This document shows positions 23,034-34,555 of a DNA stretch of 64,000 nt, in pieces. Under the pieces are notes generated by a model. That model was not told the DNA's origin, made no database searches, and saw nothing but the letters and a program-made list of their open reading frames with translations. The stretch comes from Erigeron canadensis (lineage: Eukaryota; Streptophyta; Magnoliopsida; Asterales; Asteraceae): the NCBI RefSeq assembly GCF_010389155.1, contig NC_057761.1, positions 4,776,501 through 4,840,500 on the forward strand. Reading direction: 5' to 3'. Every line of letters begins with the position of its first letter. Position 1 is the stretch's first letter. The translations under genes and the position numbers were made by a program.

Positions 23034-25185
23034 ATGGTGCGATCTAGAGCAAATGCTAACGCCGAAACTCAAGAAGGCCAAGGTGGTCGAGGTGGTGGCC
23101 ATGGTGGTCGTGGTGGTAGAGGTGGTCATGGCGGCCGTGGTGGCCGAGGTGCTCGTGGAGAACATGTGGAGGTTCAAGAGCTGAATGGAACCCTAGCTGA
23201 GCAGCTTACAACACTATTGCCGACTCTTGTGACTCAAGTGGCAGCCGTACTGGGAGTTAACATTGGAAATGGAGGATAACGAGCCAGAAATGAAGCTGAA
23301 GTGGAAAGACAAGAAGAGGTGGTTCAAGAAGCAGAGCAAGTTAGAGATGAGGTCGTTTTTGTTTCTGAGCGCGAAGCGATTGTTAAAGAGAATGGAAATC
23401 CGAGATATTGCCAAGGATGTACCTACAAAGATTTCCTCAACTGCAAGGCTATTGATTTTGATGAAAAGGGTGGAGCAACTGCTTATCTTCAGTGGATGGA
23501 GAAGATGGAGGCTGTAATTGCTATGAGTCACTGCACTTATGATCAGAGAGTTACTTATGTTGCTGGATGTTTTGTGTCTGATACTTTGTCATGGTGGAAC
23601 AATGAGATCCGCGTCAGAGGAGGAAGAGATGCAGCCTTGGCTATGCCTTGGAAGGAATTCAAGGATCTGATGCAAGCAGAGTTTTGCCATGTCCACAAGA
23701 TGCAGAAATTGCAGACTGAGTTCCTTCAGCTTACGATGGTTGGAGCAGACCATGCTGGCTACACTAGTAGATTCTATGAGCTATCTAGATTGATTCCCCA
23801 CCTGGTGGATCCTGAGCCAAAATGGATTGAGAAGTATATTGCTGGGTTAGAACCACATGTTCGTGTGCAAGTGGTAACTACTGGACCTACCACTATTCGA
23901 GATGTTGTGAGCAAGGCAGGAAGTCCGACTGAAGAACTAGTAAGAATTGGTATTCTAAGTAGGGGAGGAAGCAATATAAGGGAGTTGGTGGAGACGAGTA
24001 AGAGAAGGGAATTCAGAGGAGACAAAAGAGCAAGAGTAGGAAGAGTGTTTGCAACGACTGAGATGGGCTAGAAGGGTTATGTTGGCCAGCACCCTCTATG
24101 TGGCAAGTGTAATCTGCACCATCTGGCGACTTCACCATGTAAAACTTGTTTCAACTGTCAAAAGTTTGGCCATCTTACAAGAGATTGTAGAGCACCATGA
24201 GTTCAAGCAGCACCACTGAATGTTGTACCATTGAATGTCATCCCACCTAATGCCAGAAACCCTCAAGGCAACCAAGGGGCTTGTTATGAGTGTGGGAGCA
24301 CTTATCACTACCGTAACCTATGTCCCACACTTAACCGTGAGTAAGCCCCAGCAGCAGCGAACCCTAACCAACTTCAGATTGCCGGCCCACCTCCACCAAG
24401 AGCAAACCAAGGACAACAAGCCAGAGGTCGGGTCTTTGACTTAAATGTTGTGGAAGCTGCTAATGATCCTAACGTTGTTACTGGTACATTTCTTCTAAAC
24501 GATCATGATGCTACTGTGTTATTCGATTCTGGAGCCGACTATAGTTTCGTGCCTACTAACTTTTTGTGTAACTTAAATGTGCCAACATGTTACTTGCATA
24601 CTTATTATGAGATAGAGGTAGCTAGTGGTCAACTGGCTAGACTAGATCGTGTAGTGCCTAAATGTATTCTTACTCTTGAGGGCTATTCGTTTTACATCGA
24701 CTTGATTTCGTTTGGAATGGGTAGCTTTGACGTTATCGTTGGGATGGATTGGTTGTCCTGTGTTGATGCATCTATTGTTTGTCGCACAAAAATTCTTAGA
24801 ATACCTATGAATGATGGGCATGTACTAGAAATTCATGGTGAGCGAACCAAAACCATCGACCGACATCTTATAAGTGCTACCGAAAAAGTAGTCAAGCTAG
24901 CTGATATTCCTATCGTTCGTGATTTCTCCGATGTTTTTCCCGATGATGTGGTGAGATTACCCCCACCTAGACAAGTCGAGTTTCGCATTGATCTTATACC
25001 CAACGTTATGTAAGTAGCTAAGTCAGCGTACCGTTTGGCTCCTTCCGAAATGCAAGAACTAGCGGCACAATTGCAAGAATTACAAGATAAAGGATTCATC
25101 CAACCGAATTCTTCGCCTTGGGGCACACCTATATTATTTGTTAAAAAGAAGGACGGATTATCAGATAAGCATATTGATTGTAGAG
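23034..25185 (+). pseudogene. Gypsy gag-protease-RT frame, broken by five stop codons
   Basis: One continuous reading frame runs from ATG 23034 to the truncation and is cut only by in-frame stops at 23277 (TAA), 24069 (TAG), 24198 (TGA), 24342 (TAA) and 25011 (TAA). Order: an RGG/GGHGGRGG-rich N-terminus; a gag (retrotransposon gag) domain with WMEKMEAV, TLSWWNN and KWIEKYIAGLEP; two zinc knuckles of the C-x2-C-x4-H-x4-C type (CFNCQKFGHLTRDC and CYECGSTYHYRNLC); an aspartic protease with the active-site motif DSGADYSFVP; and the RT start YRLAPSEM. Every stop could come from CAA, CAG or CGA by a single C-to-T change. The frame cannot make a working polyprotein. Confidence 0.85.
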
Positions 25186-26416
25186 GAAAAGGATGTCTGA
25201 GATCATCATGTGTTGAAAGGATTCTTCTTGAACAACATAAATGTTACCATCTGCACGTCGAACTTTAAAATGAACAAGTCTGATATTGTGGGCTTTCAGA
25301 GGAACAAACAGCTCTAGCACTTTAGTGATTGGACTTCCAAATTGCTTATACCACCATTCATCTCTTACAGAGCTTACTGCATTCATCAGTTCCATGTATG
25401 CATCTCTTTGATCTTGATGTCTGAACAAAAAGAATGCTCTCAGTCGGTTTAAGGTCATATTGAGTCTTTCATCTGGTGAGCAATAAATTTGGAAGGCTCT
25501 CTCTTCAAGATATCTTGCTCTACACACAATCTCTTCAGGCTTAGTACTCAAATCCAAAATCTGTTCATAATTCTCAGCAAAGTAACCCTCATTGATCTGC
25601 CAAATCTTATCTTTTGAGATCCTCAGGTGTCTAATTCCTTGTGCAAGCTCACTAGGAGTCTCAAGATTCTCTGTGTCTCTCAAATGATAGACTATCTCTT
25701 CAAAGATATCTTTTCCATATACTTCTTGAGATTGATGCTGAGATTGAGGAATAACATAATCAGGATCATCCGAATCAGATTCATCATTAGTTGCATCTTC
25801 TGGTTGAAATGGATTAGGATCACTTGACTCGTCAGAACTTGATGTTGTAGAATAATAATGAGAAATATGTCTGACAAGTGGAGGTAAGTCATCCGAATCT
25901 GATTCATGAACATGAGATGATGAAGCTTGAGTTTGACTTTGATTGATTTGATCTTGAACAGCTTCTTGAACAATTTCTTGACCACCTTGATCTTGTGTTT
26001 CATGACCCTCTCTAATATCTCTAATATTCTCCCCCTCGGGTTGATCATCAGGATCTTGATCATCCCGATTCCTTAAGTTATTAGCCAGTCTACATTGTTG
26101 GTCAAGTTCTCTGATTCGTTTCTGAAGAGCTTCAACTTCAGCTTTATTTTCTTGTTGAGTACCTCTGAAAGACATATATGCAAGGAGTGATTGAAAAATA
26201 GATCGTTTATGTGAAGTGAGATGTGGTTCTTCAGATCTCAACCGATGCATGAGTGCAACAATAAGAGTATCGGTTGACAGACCACTGGTGGCAATTCGTT
26301 TCGGTGAACAATCACTTAAGTATTCAGCTGAATCAGATGATTCGGAAGAAGAACTGGAAGAATGATGTGGTGAACTTGGATCAGGGAATGATTGTTGTAT
26401 TGGTGTTGATGTTGTT
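25185..26416 (-). pseudogene. Accessory (env-like) frame, C-terminal block
   Basis: The minus-strand frame is open from the edge of the copia LTR at 26416 down to the junction with the gypsy element. The product has a Ser/Asp-rich, low-complexity first part (runs such as HHSSSSSSESSDS and SDSDDLPPL), then a more structured part with WQINEGYFAENY, FLFRHQDQRDAY and [13 protein letters not shown]. No catalytic motif is seen. It resembles proteins often annotated as envelope-like or hypothetical in plant copia Sireviruses; I do not recognise a function. The C-terminus is lost at the gypsy junction. Upstream the frame matches that of the block at 32263-33437 once the target duplication TTGTT is counted once. 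Confidence 0.55.
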
Positions 26417-26746
26417 TATTAGAAATTCAAAATAGTGATAAATTGTAATTTAAGATTAGTGGTCATACTTGTTGTTAAGTCATAGATGAATGATTTCTAA
26501 GGTTGAGGGACTAGATGTGATAATTAGCATAAATGTATAGTTAGACTATAAATAACCCCTCACACCTTAGAAATCATAAGAACTTTAAGCCTTTCTCATT
26601 CATTCCTGTAACTTTACACACACTTAATTCCAATCTTGTCTCTCTCTCTCTCTCTCTCCAAAACACACACTAAAACACCAAGAGCACACAAACACCAAAT
26701 CCGCCATTGAATCTGTGAATCCGGTGTTGAAATCGTGTTAACTACA
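26417..26746 (+). repeat. 5' LTR of the young + strand copia element (330 bp)
   Basis: 330 bp, TATTAGAAATTC (originally TGTTAG, as in the 3' copy) to GTTAACTACA, with a TATA box (ACTATAAATAACC) and a (TC)n tract. It is almost identical to 31933-32262; I see one internal substitution and the changed second base. Flanked on the left by TTGTT (26412-26416). Confidence 0.85.
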
Positions 26747-26875
26747 TTGTTGTTGTTGTAGTTGTTGGAATTGTTGTTGTTGTTGTTGTTGGAATAGTTG
26801 GGGGTGTCGGTGTTATACGGGATGGTATAGAAGTAACTACTGGAGTACCAATGCGTAAAGGACCACCAGTTCGCA
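26747..26875 (+). repeat. Internal copy of the 3' flanking DNA
   Basis: These 129 bp, from TTGTTGTTGTAGTTG to CCACCAGTTCGCA, equal 32263-32391, which is the host DNA directly right of the 3' LTR. Here they follow the 5' LTR, where a primer binding site should be. Confidence 0.9.
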
Positions 26876-26910
26876 TGATCTTTGAACAAATACAATTCAA
26901 GAAACAATGA

Positions 26911-29114
26911 ATGTCGGGCATGATCTTTGAACAAGAAAGTTTGCTACCAACAAATAATGATGCGAGTGCTTCAAGTACTCCTACAAGGACTTCTACTTTA
27001 GCATCTAGATTCAAGAAGTTTCCAACTCCAACAAGTGATGAATTAGATATTCTTTTTGAAGAATTCTACAATTCCAAACCGATTCATGATGAAGAACCTC
27101 GTGTCATCGTTGAACCAATTCAGACAAATGATCCAGTTCCTGACAACAATCATGAATCATCATCAAGTTCTTCTGAGCAAGGTGCTACTTCTTCAAGTAG
27201 TAGTTCTTCATCTTCTTCTAATGATTCTTCTTCACCACCCTCTCCTGATAATTCTTCTCAAGTGAATGTTCAAGAACAACCTACCCAATTTACTTAGACA
27301 ACAAATCCGATGAACACTCCAAATCTATATGTGCCACTTAACTTTGATCATCCATCCTATGAGGAAGCAGTTCTACCAAGCTATGATTTCATAACTCAAT
27401 TAACCTCAGGGTTTTAATGATAATGATGTTGATATTCATCAACAAGATCCTCTTCCTCATGATTGCAAATGGTCACATATGCTGAAAGATCATCCTACTG
27501 ATCAAATTATTGGAGATCCACAAGCCGGAGTAACTACTCGTATTTCAGTAAACGAGTGTCTTGTTGCACTTTCTCTCATCAACACTGAACCCAAAACTGT
27601 CTCTGAAGCTCTTCGTGATCCAGAGTGGGTTAAGGCAATGCAAGAAGAATTCGCACAGTTTGAAAGACTGAAAGTATGGAGATTAGTTCCAAATCCGAGA
27701 AAAGATGATCCAATAGGCACTAAGTGGATTTTCAAGAACAAAAAGGATGAGAATGGAGTGGTAGTAAGGAACAAAGCTCGACTTGTTGCAAAGGGTTATT
27801 GCCAACAACCTGGTGTTGACTTCGACGAAACTTTTGCTCTAGTTGCAAGAATGGAGGCCATTCGGATTTTCTTATCTTATGCCGCATTCCGAAACTTCAC
27901 TGTGTTTCAAATGGATGTGAAGACAGCTTTCTTGAATGGTGACCTCAAAGAAGAAGTTTACGTTGAACAACCAGAAGTTTTGTTGATCCTAAAAGGCCAA
28001 ACCATGTCTACAGGTTAGACAAGGCTCTCTACAGTCTTAAGCAAGCACCCCGTGCATGGTATGATTCCTTAACTACTTTCTTACTAAAAGGTGGCTTTAC
28101 AAAGGCACAATTGACCCTACCCTATTCATTTGCAAATAAGGTAAGCATGTTCTTCTTGTCCAAATATATGTTGATGACATTATCTTTGGGTCAACCAGTC
28201 AAACATTTTGTCGAAACTTTTCATCTCTTATGGTTAATCATTTTGAAATGAGTATGATTGGGGAAATGAACTACTTTTTGGGTCTTCAAATCAAACAATT
28301 ACCAAATGGTATTTTTATATCACAAGGTAAATACATAAATGACATGTTGAAAAAGTTCGATATGACTTCATGTTCTTCAATTTCTACCCCAATGGCTGCT
28401 CGAACAAACATAAATGCTGATAAAAATGGGAAACCATTTGACCAAAAGAGATATAGAAGTATGATTGGTTCATTGTTGTATCTTACAACATCTCGCCCAG
28501 ATATAATGTTCGCAACATGTATGTGTGCTAGGTATCAAGCTGCTCCAACTGATTTACATTTTCAAGCTGTGAAACAAATATTTCGTTATCTAAAGGGTAC
28601 ACCCAATTTAGGTCTCTGGTATCCAAGGGATACTGGATTCAATCTAACTGCTTATTCAGATGCAGATCATGCAGGTTGTAAGCTTGATTGCAAGAGCACT
28701 TCCGGTAGTTTACAATTTTTAGGTGATAAAATTGTGAGTTGGTCTTCCAAGAAACAGAATTGTGTGTCACTATCAACGGCTGAAGCTGAATATGTGGCTG
28801 CGGCTAGTTGTTGTGCTCAAGTGTTATGGATGAAGACGCAATTAACTGATTATGGTCTGAAATATGATCATATCCCTATCTATTGTGATTCTCAGAGTGC
28901 CATTGCTATTGCTGTCAACTCAGTAAACCACTCTCGATCAAAGCATATTGATGTGAGATATCATTTTCTCAAAGATCATATTGAGAAAGGTGACATCGAG
29001 CTCTACTTTGTGGGAACTGACTATCAACTTGCAGATTTGTTGACCAAACCATTGGACGAAAAGAGGTTTAATTTTCTTATCTCTAAGCTTGGCATGTTAA
29101 ATCTTGAACCTTAA
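26911..29114 (+). pseudogene. Copia pol remnant: integrase-RT linker, reverse transcriptase, RNase H
   Basis: 26911-27297 is the Ser-rich linker after integrase. 27479-28018 opens RT ([39 protein letters not shown]). A run of indels and stops around 28010-28230 still shows [14 protein letters not shown] and the catalytic YVDD (about 28168). 28230-29114 holds the end of RT and the RNase H domain (AYSDADHAGC, STSGSLQFLGDKIVSWSSKKQ, STAEAEYVA, DSQSAIAIA, KHIDVRYHF) with the usual end ADLLTKPL. Family knowledge: it copies the element RNA into DNA. The frameshifts and the missing gag, protease and integrase make it dead. Confidence 0.85.
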
Positions 29115-31932
29115 ATTATTTTGTTCTTGATACATTCTAGAAAAACAAAATACAAAATTTGAAAAGATAAAAGCAAATACAAAAATAGAAAATCTTGAAA
29201 AACAAAAAAAAGTTTTTTCTTTTTCAATGGTTTACATATACCATGTATGTAACCCGTACTTCATTGTTTTATTTATTTCACAGTGGCTTATACATACTTT
29301 GTGTATAACCCGTGCTTCACAGTTTTATTTATTTCAAAGAGGCTTACATATACTCTGTATGTAACCCGCTCTTCAAATACTTTATTTAAAATTATCAAAT
29401 TTTAAATCTTCATGAATTATTTATTTTTAAGATTATGTTGTTATACATATAGATTGATATAAGAAAACAAGGAATCGAACGCCTTTGTGTACTTCCAAGT
29501 GATCTTATATCAAAATGTATGTGTCATAGCAGTTGATTGCTTACAAAACAAGTTTGCTTAAATGTTTTATTGCATCCAACTTGTTGATGTAAGATGCGAA
29601 GGATCGAACGCCTTTGTGTACTCCCTAGCTTTCTTATTATTAACATTGTTGATGAAGCAAAACTTTGTGTTTCTCAATTGAAAAATCTTGTTCACGTTAG
29701 ACTCTCAAATTTTTCTGTATATATCACAACCAAGATTTTACTCTTTTTGATTTCACAAAAACCAATTTTTGCTCTACCTTTCTATGAAAAACATTTTGAT
29801 CTATTCTTGCATAGATTAAGGGGGAGTTTGTGATTTCAAAACTTTCAAAACTTCAAATGTGTTTTAAATCTTTTCATACGCACGTTTGATGTTTTTCAAA
29901 ATGACTTTTCATCAATTGAAGTTCGGTGATTAGTTTGCACATGAGCGATTCGTTCACTCCATGAACTTCATCATCGCCAATGAGTTCTAACCCCGGAGTA
30001 TTCAATTCTTTCATTAGATTGTAAAGGTATTTTGGGTGATGATGGTTTCGTGCAAATAGGTTGGAGGGAAGAAATTCGAAAAGTGAGAGGTTAAGGTGAT
30101 ATGTTGTGAAAAATGGGTTAAAAAGAAATGATGCCCTTCCCTAAATTCTCAAATCGCCAGGTTAAATACATTTATATCAGATGTCATGTGTTGATATCTT
30201 GATAAAGACTTCATGGACCCAGTGAAGCGATGCACATCTTTACCTAACCACTCAAGTGTTTCTTAACAAATACTTGTTTCATTTCTCACGGAGATTTTCA
30301 CATTTCTATTGACTCTTCATTTGGAAGATGTTGATATTGAATAAGGGCGACATTCTGATCCAGTCACCGACTTCATTTGATCACGTTGTGTCTAGAGCTA
30401 TCTTGATTGATCATTAATTTGATCATTATTCATTTCTTTAAAACACATTCGAGTCATATCTTTGTGATATTATTGCTTATCTTTGTGATATAGCCGGAAC
30501 ATTTGTAGTGATATCTTAAATGATATTCCACGATGATCAAATGGAAATCCTACCAATGCTAACATCTTTTCCAACGTTGAACGTAGGTCTCATATTTACA
30601 TTTATGTGATTATTGAGTTACCGAGAAGTCTAACAGTGACCTCAGATTTTACCTAAAAAGTTTTTAAGGATAATAGATTGTGGTTATCGAACGCTTCGGC
30701 TGTACTAACCATGATTTATATTCTTTGGAGCAATCTAGTGGTTGAAAAGCCGTAGACCGAACTATGTTAGAACATTGCTTTGTGCATGTCTCAATGATAC
30801 ATAGGAAATCCGAAAAATGTTATACATTTCTATCGGTCATTTCATTAATCCTTTTGATTTTTGAACATGTTAACGGATCATTCTTATCCGGTTTCATTTC
30901 TCATCTCACAAACACAAAAACCACAAACACCTTACTATAACGTTTGTATCAACAACTTCAACCTTACATTTTAGTTACCCTTAGGATTCTTTGGGTTGGG
31001 CTAATGGTTTGGGTTGATGCGTTGATGGTTGATATTTCTCCATGTGAATCTCGTTTTGGATTATGATATTTCTTTTAGTATTTTATCAATCAATGTTTGC
31101 ATAATGACATTGGTTTCCAACTTTGTCATTATGAGGGGGAGAAAAAGATTATGATTGATTAGGAAAGAAATAAGAATAATTTGATGGAGAAGAGTTTGTG
31201 CTTGGTTTGTTCAATTATGGAGTTAGTATGTGAAAAGGTGTTTGTTTTAATAATGAAACCGAAGATAAAAGGATATTCTCTCAAGATGGAACAAATGTTC
31301 AAAGATGCTCCAACTAGGTTTATTCTCATGAATTGAGGGGGAGAATGATTACTTCATGAGAGACTTATCCAAACTTCATTCAGATATTTACTCTCCAAAG
31401 TGTTGAAATCAATATGACAAAGATCAAAGCTGCAAAAAGTTGTAAGATTGGTTAGAAGATTCAAGACAAAGAAGTAATGCTTCAAAAGAGTCTTCATCAA
31501 CATACTTCATTGAAGATCTTCAAAGTCATACAATAATACTTGTTCAAGAAGCTCCAATGCATATATCAAGGGGGAGAGTACAAATTAATGATACTTCATT
31601 TCAAAAAGTTGAATTTCACTCAAGAATTGAAGATTGAAGAATCAAAGACAAGTTCATACCTTCCGCACCTCAAAAGATAACTCTGATTCATGATTCAACA
31701 ATCTTCAAAGATTCAAGACACACACACACACTCTTTATTCCCTGTTCGAAAAGAACATTGAGAATCATCTCATGATTTAACTTCAAGAAGTCCAAGACCA
31801 AGATTGAATCAAGTTATCCAAATACTTGTTTCATCAAACAAATTTTCTTCACCACCGGGCTCATCAATTTCATTCCTACAAGACAAGATAACACGTACTT
31901 CATCCATTACAATATATCACTAAGGGGGAAAA
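29115..31932 (+). other. Non-coding 3' region of the + copia element
   Basis: About 2.8 kb without a long frame. It holds a threefold repeat of about 58 bp (29225-29380), two copies of a GATCGAACGCCTTTGTGTAC-type motif (29468-29498, 29598-29628), and five polypurine tracts of the AAGGGGGAG type (about 29818, 31132, 31335, 31569 and 31921), the last adjoining the 3' LTR. Repeated polypurine tracts are known from Sireviruses. Confidence 0.7.
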
Positions 31933-32262
31933 TGTTAGAAATTCAAAATAGTGATAAATTGTAATTTAAGATTAGTGGTCATACTTGTTGTTAAGTCATA
32001 GATGAATGATTTCTAAGGTTGAGGGACTAGATGTGATAATTAGCATAAATGTATAGTTAGACTATAAATAACCCCTCACACCTTAGAAATCATAAGAACT
32101 TTAAGCCTTTCTCATTCATTCCTGTAACTTTACACACACTTAATTCCAATCTTGTCTCTCTCTCTCTCTCTCTCCAAAACACACACTAAAACACCAAGAA
32201 CACACAAACACCAAATCCGCCATTGAATCTGTGAATCCGGTGTTGAAATCGTGTTAACTACA
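31933..32262 (+). repeat. 3' LTR of the young + strand copia element (330 bp)
   Basis: TGTTAGAAATTC to GTTAACTACA, preceded by a polypurine tract (TAAGGGGGAAAA) and followed by the target duplication TTGTT. Confidence 0.9.
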
Positions 32263-33437
32263 TTGTTGTTGTTGTAGTTGTTGGAATTGTTGTTGTTGTT
32301 GTTGTTGGAATAGTTGGGGGTGTCGGTGTTATACGGGATGGTATAGAAGTAACTACTGGAGTACCAATGCGTAAAGGACCACCAGTTCGCAATCTAGGTA
32401 ATGGTGATCTTGTTTCTGAGGCGGGAAGTTTACCGGTGATGATGTTTCGTGAAACAAGTAATTCACTTGTTTGACCTTCTACAACTCCTTCAACAAAATG
32501 AGTGATTAATCTTTGAGCCTCGGGTGGTAATGGAATATCAGAAACTGGCACATTAGTAGTCTCAAGTGTAACTACTGAGTGACCTGAAGACATCATGACT
32601 GTCTCAGGATTTCCTGTTGGTTATGGAGTATGAACAACAGTTGATGATTTGGCTTCACAACCAGAATCCTTTGGGAAATGAAGGAAAATAACACCGGAGT
32701 CACTTAGACTTACCGTTAAGCCCAAAGCACGAAGAGCTAAAGCAACAGATTGAGCTCTTAAGAACTCAGATTGTCGCACAACTGATCTAGCTACTAGGGC
32801 ACCTTCGTTCAAAGCTGGCGCGATGTTAGCAATGGAAGGACTTCCAAACAATCCTCGAGAGGGCACAATAGCCAATCTCTCTATGTTTGTTCCGACAGCA
32901 TCACGTAGATGTGCAAAAGGTATCACAATCGGTGTCCTAAGGATACTAGACACACGTGCAGAAATGAAATTCAAGAGAGGGGCAGATGTCTCTTGTGATT
33001 CAACATTCACAGACTCTGAAGGAGAATGGAATGGAGTATGTGGTTTTTGCACGTGCGAAAATGAGACGTCAGTCTATTGAGAGACTTCCGAATGGCTTGC
33101 AAAGGTTTGTGCATGCGAGAGTTGGGAGCTCTCGTCTTCTACCCTACGGCGAACCTGGCGTTGAAAGACGTTTGATACTAAATGGAGGCCAATGTTTTCT
33201 TTTTGCCTTTCACCTAGCCCAGACCTCTCATCCTCTCTAGTATTTTCAACCCCTTCCTCATTCCCTCCTTGTTCCTCCGGGATGTCCATGACATCATCAG
33301 CAAACTGATTTGCATCATCAGAATCAGATGCATCATCACTTGAATTATTCACATCTTCTGGTTCGGTTGCTTGAAATCGATCATGCTCAAAGCGAGATTT
33401 CTTGAATGTTTTTCGGATGTTTACAATCGCTTCTAAC
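32263..33437 (-). pseudogene. Accessory (env-like) frame, middle block
   Basis: The minus-strand frame starts at the edge of the non-autonomous gypsy-type LTR and runs to the copia insertion site. Two in-frame stops, near 33074 (TAG) and 32621 (TAA), break it. The product is acidic and Ser/Asp-rich at first (NNSSDDASDSDDANQFADD), then has FLRAQSVALALRALGLTV and a Thr-rich tail (IPTTTTTTIPTTTTTT) at the insertion point. No enzyme motif is seen. It is the same kind of low-complexity accessory protein as the neighbouring blocks; function not recognised. Confidence 0.5.
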
Positions 33438-34555
33438 CAAGCAATCAAAATAACTTTTACACAACCTAAGTTACCACTAAGATCATGCAAAAACTATCCA
33501 CAATCAAGAGTTAAATAACAAAGAATTAATAAGCTAAGATCTCGACACAACGTTAAATCAAATCAACTTGAATTATAAAAGTAGTGCAACCATCATTCAA
33601 TTGTATCACTTCATCTTAGTAATGATTAAAGATTTAGCTACTCATGACAAGACTAATAAGACTAACAATTATCGAATAAATAATATCCATAATAATAATA
33701 ATTGTATAGTATATAGTCTTGCAACTAAACAATAAAGACAATAAGTAAAAAGAAGGGAAGTCGAACGAGAACTTTAGTTACGCGGGTGCTGCTGATCGAC
33801 TATGGAGAAAAATTAATAATTGTCAACTTATTCTTTCTCCTCCTGCCTTCGTACGCCAACCTCACGAACTCTCTTTCAACCGACACCCCCTACGAGCCGA
33901 CCACCTCTGCTCGCAAAATCCTCCTTAAAAACTCTCGTCCCCTTCATATGTCAAGCACCTCTCCAATATATATATATATATATATTTGTTGTCAGTTGCT
34001 GCGTTCAAAACAAAGAGGTCGTGCCCTCTCTTCTTTTATCGGGCTAGATGAACAATGGGCTAAGACCAACTTTTCCTTCTTTTCTATACAGCCCACTTCT
34101 CATTCTTTTCTTTCTGGGCTCATGCAACACCAAGCCCAAAACCTTTAGTCTTTTCTTTCTTCTTTTCGGCTGGACACAAATACGAGATCACCACCATTTT
34201 TCATTTCCAATCCTATAATTATTGTTGTTGTCCTCGTTAACTAGCACCACCATGGAGCTTTAATTTATTAGCCCATCCAGGAAAATGGCCCATGTGGTAT
34301 TTGTAACAAAGAACCTTTTCGAAATCAAAGTGTTTGACTAGCAATATGTTTTACCATTCTCCACGAGCTCTTCTTTGCTTTTTATCATTTTACTTCATAA
34401 GTCATCATTTTAGCCATTTATATCATCTTTCATCTTTAACCTATAATTCCTTAAAATAATCTATTAAGCACCAAAAACTCATAAAACTAGGCATGTTTAA
34501 AACATAAAATACAAGATATCGCATAAAATAAATATGTATAAAATAGGTGATATCA
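33438..34555 (-). repeat. 3' LTR of the non-autonomous gypsy-type element
   Basis: 1118 bp, near-identical to 37052-38170. It contains a TA microsatellite (about 33966-33985) and sequence shared with the other LTR from CAAGCAATCAAAATAAC to GGTGATATCA. Confidence 0.9.

Larger units (their letters stand above)
19743..25185 (+). mobile_element. Truncated Ty3/gypsy retrotransposon
   Basis: 5' LTR, primer binding site (21986-21998), a leader of about 1 kb with a threefold repeat, then gag, zinc knuckles, protease and the first part of reverse transcriptase. The element stops inside RT shortly after the conserved [14 protein letters not shown] degenerate stretch (IDCRG, where IDYRE is usual) carries the match to about 25180, where DNA of another element begins. 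Integrase and the 3' LTR are absent. The LTR ends and RGG-rich gag suggest a chromovirus/Tekay-like lineage; this is a guess. Confidence 0.8.
26417..32262 (+). mobile_element. Sirevirus-like copia element, internally rearranged, inserted in the accessory frame
   Basis: Two 330-bp LTRs flanked by the same 5-bp target duplication TTGTT (26412-26416, 32263-32267). Inside lie the end of the integrase/RT linker, RT and RNase H, then a long 3' region with five polypurine tracts, a Sirevirus hallmark. Gag, protease, integrase core and the primer binding site are missing. In their place directly after the 5' LTR stands a 129-bp copy of the DNA that flanks the 3' LTR. The near-identical LTRs mean the insertion, or a later gene conversion, is recent. 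Confidence 0.85.

Noticed and set aside
23214..23531. 105-codon minus frame over gypsy gag
   Set aside because: Antisense shadow of gag.
27502..27774. Antisense gene in the copia RT
   Set aside because: Shadow of the RT frame on the other strand.
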